Positions 1 through 11,180 of a stretch of DNA of 64,000 bases are shown here, in pieces. The notes beneath the pieces are model-generated. The model was not told the origin of the DNA. It did not search any database and saw only the letters and a program-made list of their open reading frames with translations. The stretch's first letter is position 1. Every line of letters starts with the position of its first letter. The stretch covers positions 64,135,501 through 64,199,500 of the forward strand of contig NC_069369.1 in NCBI RefSeq assembly GCF_021730395.1. Direction: 5' to 3'. Position numbers and translations under genes: made by a program. This stretch comes from Mercenaria mercenaria (lineage: Eukaryota; Mollusca; Bivalvia; Venerida; Veneridae).

Positions 1-215
1 ACAATCGGAAATAATGACATGTAAGAGTTCCGAAATAATCGGAAATAATATAGAAAACGTTTGTAGTTTGTATACATTCCGGAAAATCGGAAATATTATG
101 CAATATGAATCTTTATTCCGGAATTATCGGAAATAATGTATCAATGTTTGCTCCGGAAATTCGGAAACATGTTGAAAACAAACAAAAATTACACTCCGGA
201 TATCGGAAGTATAAT
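1..215. repeat. Irregular minisatellite with TCCGGAA/ATCGGAAAT core
   Basis: About six copies of a core made of TTCCGGAA followed closely by ATCGGAAATAAT recur every 35-50 bases, separated by AT-rich spacer. It is cut by the window start, so its full length is unknown. No coding potential is seen. Confidence 0.7.
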
Positions 216-705
216 ATGTTATTCACATATACTATGAATTAAAAAACAGACAACGTGCTGGCAAATGCCAAGGCACGAACACAAATGAGTCTACGACCAT
301 TTACGTTCATGACCCGCCATAGTTAATTGGTAAATTAAGGACGAAGGACTTGGCTCCCTTTTGAATAATATGCACCATAGAAATACAGAAGATTTCTATA
401 ATGCTACTTATTAGGCAATGAATTGAACGTTAAGGATGTACAAGTTTGTTTGTTGTTATCGTTTTTGAAATCTTCGTCAATGTTTAATGTAATGTATGAC
501 TTCTGCATCCGAATTTTAACAGGTTTTTGATACATATAGCTATCCACACATTGCCAATTTTTCTCACGCGAAACGTAACTTTTTTCTAGTTACTGTAAAC
601 AACATCTAGTATTTGAAAACGCAAATTCAAACTGCGTAAATTGCTAAATGCTATTTTGGTATAAAATCTAGATACAGATTGATAGATTTAATGGCAACCA
701 TGAAC
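216..705. other. AT-rich stretch with nothing recognised
   Basis: No long reading frame, repeat family or RNA gene could be recognised here. Confidence 0.5.
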
Positions 706-867
706 AAGAAAAATAGAGAATAATAGGTTAGTGCCGTTGATGAAAAAGTATATCTGGCGAGGTGGAGGAGGTCATCGGGTGAGCCGAAGGCGAACCTGAT
801 AACGTCCGGAGCCGAGCCAGATAAACATTCTCCATCTTAGGCACTAACCTGTTATTCTATTTATCTT
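706..867. mobile_element. Short palindromic MITE-like element
   Basis: Inverted arms at 706-735 and 840-867 (core GGTTAGTGCC / GGCACTAACC) enclose a second inverted pair, TATCTGGC near 750 and GCCAGATA near 816, so the 160-base unit can fold almost completely. It has no coding capacity. The interior is GC-richer than the flanks. A non-autonomous DNA transposon is the likeliest origin; superfamily not assignable. Confidence 0.6.
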
Positions 868-3800
868 GTCATTACTTCATTTTCCGATATTTGGCAATTA
901 ATTTTACAAAAATAAGTGTGCGACAACCGTTTAAATGACGTCATATTCGTAATGACGTCACTTATATAATAACGTAATCACCGACAAAATCGCAATAACT
1001 TCTTCGTTTATGAATAAAAACTCATTATTTGACCACTCATTTTCTTAGTTCGGACATTTCCAACACAATGGTGATGGTTTCAATGCAAAATTTCTTATGA
1101 CAACAATATCGATCATAAGGTCACATGATCAACTGACCGTATATCACTGGTCACGTGTCAACTGACGGTATATCAAGAAAGATATACGGCACCCTGATAT
1201 CGGGTCGAAAATACTGCAAGTGACAGGATAAAATAACATAACAGGTTCTCTTATTATGGACGATGTCTAAGCATGACATTAAGAACTGCTATATGTTTCT
1301 GGTAATTTAACAATAAATTTGCAATGCACTACAATATCTCTGTATAAGGACTCGGTGTGTTTCCAATTAAATGAAAATAGTACATTGTACTTTTGGTGAA
1401 ATTTGATATCTCCAATCAGTAATAATATAAGGACTCCACAAACAAACCAAGTTTGGAGTGATTCCGACATGTAGTTTCTAAACAGTAGATGTTTAAGTGA
1501 AAGAATTTAAAAGCTATTGTGAAAAAAAAATCTGTGTGAATAAATTCTTAATTCCATCTACTCATCACCATGGTTTCAGTTAAATAGGTATATTGAATTC
1601 TTTAATTTGTTTTGTTTCAGTAAATCTATTTAAGTGACAGCCTTTAGTTATTTCTGGATAAGACTATAAATTTTACATTCCATTTGTTGCAACCTTTTGG
1701 CTGAGCAGGTACGTTTTTTGTCCAGTCTACAACGTTTTTATAGCAAAAATACTCTCCACTGAGAGAACACAGACCTCTTCCTACATGATGTAAGAAGCAT
1801 TCCATGATGTAAGAAGCATTCTTGCATTAAACTATGGAGAGGAAAACTAAATGACATAGAATCTATTGTAGAACTGGAAAATACAATATTTTGGCATATT
1901 TTCTATCTGTAATCAGAATAAATTTATCATATGTTTGACGTCGCAGGGGTGTAATAAAGCCATTACTTAAAAATTATAATACACTAGTGTAATAAAGCTT
2001 TGACGTCGACGTCGTTTATAGTATAGGAGACGTTGATCAAATTGACTTGTTTATATAGTAAAAGAAAGTAGAATTTTTTATGTTTCGACTGGAAAAGCTG
2101 AAATGTGATAAAAAGAATATTACGTTTGTGACTTTCCACATTGAATTTATTAAACTCATTGAATCAAATTAATAAAATTAATAAAATTATTCAACTCGTT
2201 TAATAACTTCAATATGAAAAGACACTCACGTGATACCCTCTATATTTGTAATTATTTTAAAATAAGATGAGAATATTATTACTTCACAAATACTTTAAAT
2301 CTATGTTGTGCAGCATTTTTCATACCTCCTTGTCAAACTAGGAATAGTTCAGTTGCAAATCCATGTTACACTGGTAACATTGAGTTATAAGCACCTAAAA
2401 ATTGAACATATGTTTGTTTTTGGCAATAATATATATAGGTATTAAAAGTAGTCAAAACTACAAAAAAAATTAAGACAAGTCACTTTATTTTTCACCAACG
2501 TTTCAGCAATATTAGCCTTCTTCAGGGTTCAAAATAAACATAACAAAAGAAGTGACGTCAATGACGACAACGTCAAAATTTAACAAAATGTTTGGCGGAA
2601 ACAAACCATAAACAGGATCATAGTAAGATAAATAAATTCTGGTGAAAAAAAATGCAGTATAAGTGTTAAGGGAAGTGAACAGTAAAAACTGATTATGGAA
2701 TATACACCACATTAATATACATATAAGTATATAACAGGCATTTTGGAAAGGCATTCATACACATTTTTTTATTCATTCCTTGTGGAAACACAGTGCCCAA
2801 AAGATACATCCAGGAAGACTCTTTTAAAAGCCTTTCCCAAGGATTAGTTACTTTATCAATTGGTATAAAAGAGAAAACAATTTGGGCAATAAGGAACAAA
2901 GGGAAAAACAATTATCTACAGTGCATCAGATGTGAATATTTTCTACAAGAAGTGGGCAAAGCAGTTTGAAACATTTTAGGTAAACTAAAAGTTAAATGTT
3001 ATTCTTAACTCTTGATAATGTATATCTAAAGTAACTACCAGGAGAAACAACCATTAACATGGTAGATTCCATCAGTTGAGTGGTGGCTTCATTACTAGTA
3101 TTCTAAAGAGAAAAATTTCAATTTCAACGAACTTATGGAAATTTATTTGGCTATGGATGGAATCCTTAAAAGTTATTTATTCAGCCTAAAAATTGTACAG
3201 TTGTGAATTTTTAAAACCTGAATTTGAAGGACATTGCCTTGTAAATAAGTAATTAATCAAATTATCCTATCATCTGATCATTTAAAAAAATCATATATGA
3301 ACATGGGTGACTATAATTGTATATTGTTTAATGTGCTACAAAATTTAAACTTTAATTTTTGAAGGATGGCTGAACTGTCCATATCATTAGACATGGAAAA
3401 AAATTGAATGTAATTTACAACCTTTTATGTAATGATTTATTTCCTTCTTAAACTGCCACCTGTAAATAGTCATGTAGTCCCTAGCAGGAAATACCACGAT
3501 TGGTCTTCAAGTGGGGATTTTTTACATTTTGTTTTTCTCTTAATTTATAATGGTCTTACACTAGTTGTTTCCCCTCTCACGCCCTATGATATAGGTTTGG
3601 TACCGAGCTAGGTAGACCTGTACATGTCTGTTTTATCCAGTTTTAATTAACAGACATTCAAAACATGCCATGTGTATTATAATTTTTGGCTCAAGTCTTT
3701 GTTTCCTTCATAAATACTTAGGAAATATAATTGAGACAAAAATTCTATGCCTTAGATAAAGTTATAACCCAAAATCAATTTGTATAATCTATTTGTGATA

Positions 3801-4280
3801 ATAAGGCGAGAAGTCAATGACAGTACAGTCATTTGCTGGTAGGGATTAGTGACGGTATCGTATACACATCTCATCAGATTCTTTGCTGTTCATTATGTAA
3901 AACAGTATGAAACTATTGAAAATAAAAGTAGAAAGTTTCAAGTAAAATGAAAAAAATATATCAATTAGGAAAAAGTAAAACAAAAACAAACAAAAAACAT
4001 GACATTCAGCCCTAACATTTACTCAGTCATGCTTTATACATGTAGTGAAATTCAAATACAGTTTAAGTTCATAAACCATTTCATCATTTGATAGTGAGCA
4101 TGCAACCTAAATGTATTGCATGAATGATTTTAGATATGACTGAGATGATAGTTGTACAGACTATGTGAAATATAAAGTCCATTCCTCAACAGTGAACTGA
4201 TATGAGGATTGTTCAAATATGAACGCATCTAGAACGTTATCTCGCTCAATAATGCGAAAACCACGAGGAAATTAAGATTA
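868..4280. other. AT-rich intergenic DNA, no gene recognised
   Basis: This holds only short chance reading frames, none resembling a known protein. Near 1925-2010 two copies of a TTTGACGTCG...GTGTAATAAAGC motif lie close together. Near 2490-2535 a short ACGTTTCAGC...CTTCTTCAGG segment looks repeat-derived, but no boundaries could be drawn. Confidence 0.5.
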
Positions 4281-4326
4281 TGTATAGGATAGACAACGAG
4301 TGCCGTTGTCTACGGGATATATGTAA
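4281..4326. repeat. Left arm of a widely spaced inverted repeat
   Basis: This roughly 43-base segment (core AGACAACGAGTGCCGTTGTC) recurs inverted at 6732-6774. Two palindromes and a Helentron lie between the arms. The arms may be the ends of one larger non-autonomous element that later received the Helentron, or two copies of a short repeat. Confidence 0.6.
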
Positions 4327-4437
4327 AGGAGAAAAGCCGAAAACTGTCCATTATGTGAAAGAATGGACAAATCGAGGCGCAACGCGCCGAGATTGTCCAT
4401 TCTTTCACATAATGGATAGTTTGAGGCCTTTCTCTGA
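4327..4437. repeat. Near-perfect palindrome with ~50-base arms
   Basis: Arms 4341-4380 and 4384-4422 are reverse complements with only a few mismatches around a 3-base centre, and pairing continues outward through GAGAAAAGCC / GGCCTTTCTC. The centre reads GGCGCAACGCGCC. An 83-codon frame crossing it is incidental. A small hairpin (AGACAAATCATTGATTTGTGTCT region, 4517-4540) lies just downstream. Confidence 0.8.
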
Positions 4438-5266
4438 CTTAAAACACGGTCCTCACGAAAAAATCAAGATTGTCGTGATATTATATAATGTCTCTAATAT
4501 TGTCCTCTTTGAGGCAAAGACAAATCATTGATTTGTGTCTCTGTGCTAAATAAAAATACCAAGTCAAATGGAATTTAAATTAGATTGCATATAAATGTTT
4601 ATTGCAATTAAAGGTTTTTAAACACTAATGATATTCAGTGCTGATTCTTAGGAAAGTTTCGAACATATCTCGTTTTGTCATATTTATGAATGATTTGAAG
4701 TGCCTTTACAAAAAGTAAAATTAAACTTGGCCTTATGATGTATGTATTAATAGTTGCCCATGCTTTGTTCGTGCTAAGTTTGCAGTTTTATATAAATCAA
4801 GTAATTTAATAAATGACGGGTCCAGGTGAAGACATTCTAAATGTATGTATATGTATTTTATATCGTTATTAGAAAACAATCGTTCTTATCTCGTAATTAC
4901 GAGATATTCTTTCAATTTTATTAGAAAAAAATTACTCGTATCACATGAGATCTTTACTCGTTATGACTCATATGTCGTTAATATTTCGTTGTTAAAATAA
5001 ATAGCACCGTTATTGCAAGACAATTGTACTCAAGTTCAACGTAGATCATTACGGCCAAATTTTCTGGTAATACCGAAATGTGCAGATAAACTTTAGGGAA
5101 ATTGACGTTGTTTTTTGTCTTTGTAGTAGAAAAGTGAAATTGCACATTTCTGGGTAGGACTGCAACAAATGTCAGTTATGTTACAAATTTAACCAATTTT
5201 ACATGAACACTGCATGAGAAAGATATGTCTGCAGCATTTGAAAAAGAAAGGAAAATTATGTGTTTT

Positions 5267-6187
5267 AGCTCGACTATTCAAAGAATAGGTGGAGCTATTG
5301 GACTCCAGTTTGTTAATTCTGCCCACTGTTTTCTTGTTTAGGGCACAGCCATTATTCTATCTGGGGACTATACGCCACTTTTCATGGATTTGCACTCTGT
5401 GCATCATTGAAGGTTCCATGTGCACCGTCGTATGAATACATCTGCGAATGTCTAAATTACATTCTGGTACTTATAACATGTGTAAATGTTGAGTTCTGCT
5501 CAACCCGGGGCTAGAGGGTGGACGGTAGCTTGCACTTCCACTACCGTCCATGAACAGGCTCAATCAGACCGAGCCTGCAACATTTGCGGTTATGTCGTGT
5601 TAGGCGACCTGTGGTTTTCCACTTTTTTATTTCATCCCTGTGTCGATGTCCGCGTCGGCGTCCCGATTTGGTTAAGTTTTTGTAAGAAAGCTGGTATCTC
5701 AGTAACCACTTGTGGGATTGGATTGAAACTTCACACACTTATTTACTGTGATAAATTGACTTACACTGCACCGGTTCCATAACTCTGTTTCGTATAATTT
5801 TTTATTAAGGTTTTATATGTAAGCTGGTATTTCAGTACCTACTAATGGAAATGGATTGAAACGTCACGCACTTGTTCATTGCGATGATCTGACATGCATT
5901 ACTCATGTTCCATAACTCTACTTTGCATTTTTACAAAAGTATGCCATTTTTTCGACTAAACAGTTGTTGATTAATTTTTTTGTATGCAAGCTGATATCTC
6001 AGTACCCACTAAGGGGAATGGATTGAAACCTGCACATTTGTCCATTGTCATGAGCTGATATACTTTGTACAGGTTCAATAACCCTTTTTGCAATCTTACG
6101 AAAGTATGCCCCCTTTTCGACTTAAATATTCATTCAGTTGACAAGGCTGTTGAATAGTCGAGCGTTGCTTTACTCCGACAGCTCTTG
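5267..6187 (+). mobile_element. Helentron-like (rolling-circle) non-autonomous element, AGCTCGACTATTC family
   Basis: The 5' end follows a T-run and reads AGCTCGACTATTC, with a hairpin to GAATAGGTGGAGCT. Near the 3' end the inverted subterminal copy GAATAGTCGAGC is followed by a weak stem and the terminal CTCTTG inside a T-run. The core has about three diverged 150-175-base tandem units (from about 5680, 5815 and 5985). Subterminal inverted repeats, a 3' hairpin, internal tandem repeats and T|T insertion are the hallmarks of Helentron-associated non-autonomous elements. No Rep/helicase frame is present. Confidence 0.75.
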
Positions 6188-6525
6188 TTTTTACATAACG
6201 TTGCCTGTTTTTATCTATTTTTGACTGAAAATGCCATACCAGGTGTATATCTGCGATACATTTCTATTGCGATTTAGGAGTACACAAAGAGAACATTATT
6301 ACTTTCTAACGGTTGAAGATTTAAACTAACATTCTGTAATTACTTTTGGCACACTGTTTGATTTTCATTTGACTGATAATTTGTGGGGCGATTTAGGTTA
6401 AAGTCATACGTTCCTCTTCAGGTTTTTTATTGCAATTACAAGTTCTGTAAAACGTTGTAGTTAAAATTTCGAAACTTTCGAATTTCTTAGGTTAATGTAC
6501 TCACACCTCTCAACGCACATGGTTG

Positions 6526-6626
6526 TTACTATACCTGTCCATTATTAACCTGTACCTGTCCATTCTTAAAGTATCCATTATTTTAAGAATGGACAGTTAC
6601 AGGTTAATAATGGACAGGTATAGTAA
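6526..6626. repeat. 43-base-arm palindrome
   Basis: Arms 6526-6568 and 6584-6626 are almost exact reverse complements around a 15-base spacer. The sequence is rich in CCTGTCCATT and its complement. It resembles the 4.3 kb palindrome in design, both carrying GTCCATT, but is not a copy of it. Confidence 0.8.
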
Positions 6627-6731
6627 AATAATCGTGTGTATAGAACGGTGTCGGTACAATAACCTATATAGTAGACAAAACTAACAAAGGATTGCATCAC
6701 AACCGTGTTTTAAACAACGAGCAAAGCGAGT

Positions 6732-6774
6732 TGTATATATCCCGTAGACAACGGCACGAGTTGTCTATCCGACT
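6732..6774. repeat. Right arm of the widely spaced inverted repeat
   Basis: Reverse complement of 4281-4326 with few mismatches (core GACAACGGCACGAGTTGTC). Confidence 0.6.
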
Positions 6775-7324
6775 TAGACCACGTGACATAAAAACTGCAA
6801 TTATTGAAAACTCTCCCAGGCGTTCAATAGAAATTAGGATTAACGTGTTTTTATAAAAGTTATATCATCTTTGTACCGTTAGCGCTTAATTGTCAGTAGG
6901 GCATATGAAATAATGCATGTTATTTGTATAAATTCAGTTTTACTCAAATACCGGATTTACTAAGATTTAACGTTCATTAACACTTTGAGTCATTTGCAAT
7001 CACAAAATTAATGCTAAACAGTTAAGTATGGATTTCTCAAAAATACTCAAAATTGGACTGCATGCTGAACAATTAGTTTTTGCGAGGAGTTTGCATGTTG
7101 GCGAAACACGATGACAGATACGTTGATTCAAGAAGATAGCCAGGTTATTTATCTTTTTAGTTAGTTTTTTTTTTATTTGTTTACTTTGTTTATCAGGATA
7201 TAGTTAGTGGGTAGATGCTCGTAGGACTAGGAATACCTTTTACTATATTGTGCCCTTCTTGTAAGAATGATGTAGTTGTTTTACTTTCTAACTGTAATTT
7301 AGTTTAGTTTAGTTTAGTATACTA
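6775..7324. other. AT-rich, no gene recognised
   Basis: Only a short (TTTAG)n run near 7296-7320 stands out. Confidence 0.5.
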
Positions 7325-7500
7325 ATTTGTTTTAGCTCGATTGTGATGAAAGCTTTAACTGTTTAAGCTTATTGTTACCACTCTCGAGTCCGTTTCCTAT
7401 GAAAACTAGTACTGGGGTCATATGAGAAGTCATGGTCGTAACCCCAATGATGCTCGAACCCACGACCACTGCATTAAGCTGTTAAACTAACCGCCTGTTA
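7325..7500 (-). mobile_element. tRNA-derived SINE
   Basis: Read on the minus strand, the head carries a box-A-like GGTTAGTTTAACAGC segment and a box B GGGTTCGAGC. It is followed by a body with CAGTACTAG and GGAAACGGACTCGAGAGTG, and a tail with AAGCTTTCATCACAATCGAG and an AT-rich end. This tail is recalled as common in bivalve tRNA-type SINEs. The copy looks nearly complete; target duplications were not resolved. Confidence 0.65.
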
Positions 7501-8163
7501 AATTTCTATTCAAGATACTAATCGTGGGTGGGAAACACTAGTATGATATTTTAATTTTACTGTAAAGATGATTTAGTGTTTATAATACATTTGATTTTCT
7601 AAGTTTTCTAAACTGTCGAAGTTTACTGATAAAGTTAATCGGCCGTTAAGTCAATCGCCTGTTAAAGTTTCGAAGAACTGGATCCAGTTGTTTGCAAATG
7701 TAAGGATCGTGCTGACATGTCTTTTTTATAACAAGTGAACCTAAAAAGTTACAAATGTTGGAAACATTCAGTGAATGTGTAAATTACGTTTTAACCCAGT
7801 TGGTTCTACACTACAAATATGTAGTTTATTGTAATTCAATTTTATTGATATCTATTAACATAGGGTCATTTTCACAATATTAATATTTAGACGTTGTCAA
7901 CTGAATTTACCTCCAAGTCAGTCTTATTTTTTATCCCATTGATAACTGGTGAGAATATTGCAAGGTCATTTAACTCCGGCGTTCGCCCGTATTGTTAGAT
8001 GGTAAATTGACACGAAATTCACGCGTTTTTTGCCCAGGTTTCCCGCGATATATATACAACCCTACTGTTGTATATGAAATATAGACGGGTACAAGTCTGC
8101 TTTGCGATTGGCTATTTACGGATTATCGTGGTCTAATGGGTAGATAAACATGTTAGCTTTACA
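7501..8163. other. No gene recognised; probable 5' flank of the mariner
   Basis: AT-rich DNA. The 5' terminal inverted repeat of the following mariner must lie in the last part of this stretch, but it could not be matched by eye to a 3' partner. Confidence 0.4.
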
Positions 8164-9274
8164 TTGATACCACACACATTAAAATCCGTTCACTTTAGCT
8201 GTGTCTGTCGCTCGCTTGACTACTCGTGTATACTAATACAAAAATGGTTGGAAGAAGGTCAGCGTACGCCGTTCAAATACGGTCCTATATTAAGAATCGT
8301 TTTTTTCTTTGGCATAGGGTGTAAAGACATTTTTGATGAAATATGTTCTGTTTATGGGCATAATGAAATGTCTTTTTCGACAGTTATTCGTTGGTTTAAG
8401 AGATTCAAATATGGGTTAGTTTCAACAGAAGATGCACAACATGGCCGTCGGCCGAAAACAGCAACGTCTGCCAAGATGGTTGCTAGAGTGAAAGAAACAG
8501 TTGCTACTGATGCATACACCGCTAGGCAAATAGCTAGTATGGTTGGCATCTCATTAGGAGCAGCTCATACAATTCTGAAACGTAATTTGAAAATGAGAAA
8601 GATCTGTGCTAGATGGATTCCCCATCTGTTGACAGATGAGCAGAAAAAGGCACGCGTGCAATGCGCAAAATTGTTGCTTGAACAGTTTCCAAATTACAAT
8701 GCACGGTCTTTTGCAAATGTCGTCACTGGTGACGAGACATGGGTTCACTTATTTTGAGCCCAAACGAAAGATTCAGAACAAAATATGGGCAACAAATTCT
8801 GGCAAAAGACCATGCATTGCAAAGCAGACCATGAGTTTCAAGAAGGTAATGTATGCCATATTCTTCACAACTCAGGGTCCTGCCATTCAGGTTGCTGTAC
8901 CTAAAGGCAAATCCGTAAATGCGAAGTTTTACAAGATTAAAGTTCTTCGAAAACTGAAGAAATATTTCAAAAATCGAAGACCCGCAACTGGTTTGGCCAA
9001 TGTCAGATTGCTACATGACAATGCGTCATCGCCCAAGGCGTCTATTGTACAAGACTTTCTGAAGCAGGAAAAGGTTGTTGTACTCCCTCACCCTCCTTAC
9101 TCGCCTGACCTTGCCCCGTCTGACTTCATTTTGTTCCCAAGGCTCCAAAAATTCTTTTCTGGTCGAAAATTTGTGCAGCGCAAACACCTCGGTTCTGCAA
9201 TATTCCAGTGTCTTCATAGTATACCTAGAAAAGACTATGAAAATGCCTTCAAAGATTGGATAAGAAGACTATAA
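8164..9274 (+). pseudogene. mariner transposase with one frameshift
   Basis: The first frame (8164-8757) holds the helix-turn-helix half and mariner signatures: RWFKRFKYG, GRRPKTAT, the linker motif WIPHLLTDEQKKARV, and the first catalytic Asp in TGDETWVHLF. It then meets TGA because a run of four T replaces the expected three. The next frame resumes at EPKRK and runs to 9274, with the second catalytic Asp in LLHDNASSPKA and the third in YSPDLAPSDF. The second and third residues lie about 34 apart, as in DD34D mariners. Apart from the single inserted base, both halves read cleanly, pointing to a fairly recent insertion. The exact start codon is unclear; homology begins near 8238. Confidence 0.9.
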
Positions 9275-9300
9275 CTTTGCATATCTGACTTCAGACATCC
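8164..9300 (+). mobile_element. mariner (DD34D) DNA transposon
   Basis: Nearly the whole mariner transposase is encoded here on the plus strand, so this is a near-full-length element rather than a fragment. Terminal inverted repeats and the TA duplication could not be placed by eye, so the boundaries are approximate. Confidence 0.85.
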
Positions 9301-10809
9301 CAACTTTTTCTTAATGCCAAGTGGGATTTTTTGCATTTCAAAGTGGGAGATTGAGGTGTTCAAGTGGGAGATTTAATACTGCGGTATTTACGTTCATGGT
9401 ATTACTTAACGGAAACTTTTAATGCATGCATATGTACTAAAAACACTTGTAAAGTGTACAACTTCTCTTTAGCATTCCTAACCAAAAAATAATAAACAAT
9501 AAACTACATGCAATAATATTACATTATTTGCACTTATAATATCACTAGTCATTACTCTTCACATGTTCATGCATTTTTCAAGTCCTGAAATGTTAATATC
9601 TAACTAGTCTCTTATAACTCTTCAACTCTTTGTTGTAACTTATGCAAGCCTTCTTTGCAAAATTTAATACTTACTGTACTTTTAGCACTACTGTATGTCT
9701 AAACTCAAAACTCCACTGAGAATTAAACCTGCACTGATGTTTCTTTTGAGGGGTACAAGACCTAGGTGAATTTTTACATTTTGGCATGACAAACCGTCAA
9801 AACAAAATGTATAGAGTCAAACATAATACAAATTTAGGCAATAGAAAATTAACTGTTTGATTCTCATCCCCGCCCACCCGTATCTAAAACCCCTAGCCCC
9901 AATTATTTTTATTGATAAAAATCCGGATATCCAAAATTGTATGTCCGGATACTGTTACGCTTTTATAAACATTGCCAAAATCTCCAGTTTAAAGGATGTG
10001 TTTGACAATTTTTGATGATGCAAGGACAGTTTTAACAGCATTTAACAGTATCTGATATTAAAATTTACCATTAAGTAATTCCTGCCCCTGCAGGGATGGT
10101 GACATCTGATTTTTTGACATGTATATTTGTATGTTTTCTGAAGGATTTAAACCTGTCCGTATTTATGGTTATATTGTAAAATGTGGTGAACTTTGATTGT
10201 CCCTATTGGCTCTGGGTAAAGCTGCGCCAGTCAGACAATTGATTTTGCCACACCTGCTCTTGCTAATACCGGCCAACTCTGAAAAGAAATAAGATTCTAA
10301 ACAGTGACATTATTTTTGTAACAGGTAGTGGACAATTTTGAACATTGACTTGAAGTCCTGGAATGTCGGTCAACTGCAGATTGCAGCATGGCGTAAAGCA
10401 AACGCCTTGTTTCCCAGTCCAATTTTAGTTAAATATTCTCGGAGGTATGTGACAAAAAAGTCATTGGTCATTGAGTTATTTCCTTCCTCTTGAATTCATT
10501 TATATAGAACCAGGAAAAATGTCAATTTAAGTTTATAAAATGTTCAAAATCAAGTATTCATAAATTTCCTTCGTTCAAAATTTGTCTGAATTATAATAGC
10601 ATATATGTATATTTCCTTTTTATCTTGGAGAGATAGTAATAAATTTATTGCACATTATAAATAATTTAATCATTCTTCATAAACAGATTGTATTGTTTGT
10701 TTGTGAAAAAAATGTTGACAGACCATATTACTGACATTACATATTGTCACATTAACTAGCTTTAATAAACCATAATAAGTTTATATGTAGATTAAAGTGT
10801 AATTGTGTG
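9301..10809. other. AT-rich intergenic DNA
   Basis: No gene recognised. A short run of related phrases (CAAGTGGGATTTTTTGCA, AAAGTGGGAGATT, CAAGTGGGAGATT) near 9318-9376 and a TCCGGATATCC...TCCGGATA pair near 9922-9952 hint at decayed repeats. Confidence 0.45.
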
Positions 10810-11180
10810 TTAGGCCTAACAAAAAAAATGTTTCCGGTAACATGCTAAAATAATTAAGGTAGGTAGGTCGGTATTTTTTTTTTTTGAGGGAGGGGGTGGG
10901 GGCGTTGGGGGGGAGGGTCGAGTTTATTGTGTGGGACTTTTCAGAAATTATTTTTATGTCAAAAAATGAATACTAATAAGGGTTATGGCTTTAGGGTATC
11001 AGTAAGTTGATTTTTAATATCACTGACCATGTTTATTTTTAGCATAAAAAGTGCAGTTTTGCAACTTTTTGTTAAAAAGTTGAAAAAAAAATATCTCCAA
11101 GGCCATAAAACATTTAGGGTCTGGCCAAAAGTTTAGGATAGGTCGGGATACTGGAAACAAACAATTTTTTTAGGCCTTAA
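10810..11180. mobile_element. TIR element (MITE-like) with G-rich core
   Basis: TTAGGCCTAAC followed by an A-run and TGTTTCCGGTA at the left is matched inverted by TACTGGAAACA, a T-run and TAGGCCTTAA at the right. The 370-base body includes a T-run followed by a very G-rich stretch (about 10883-10920). It is non-coding; superfamily uncertain. Confidence 0.6.

Noticed and set aside
5486-5782. 98-codon plus-strand frame as a gene
   Set aside because: Lies within the Helentron at 5267-6187, crosses its tandem units and has no recognisable domain.
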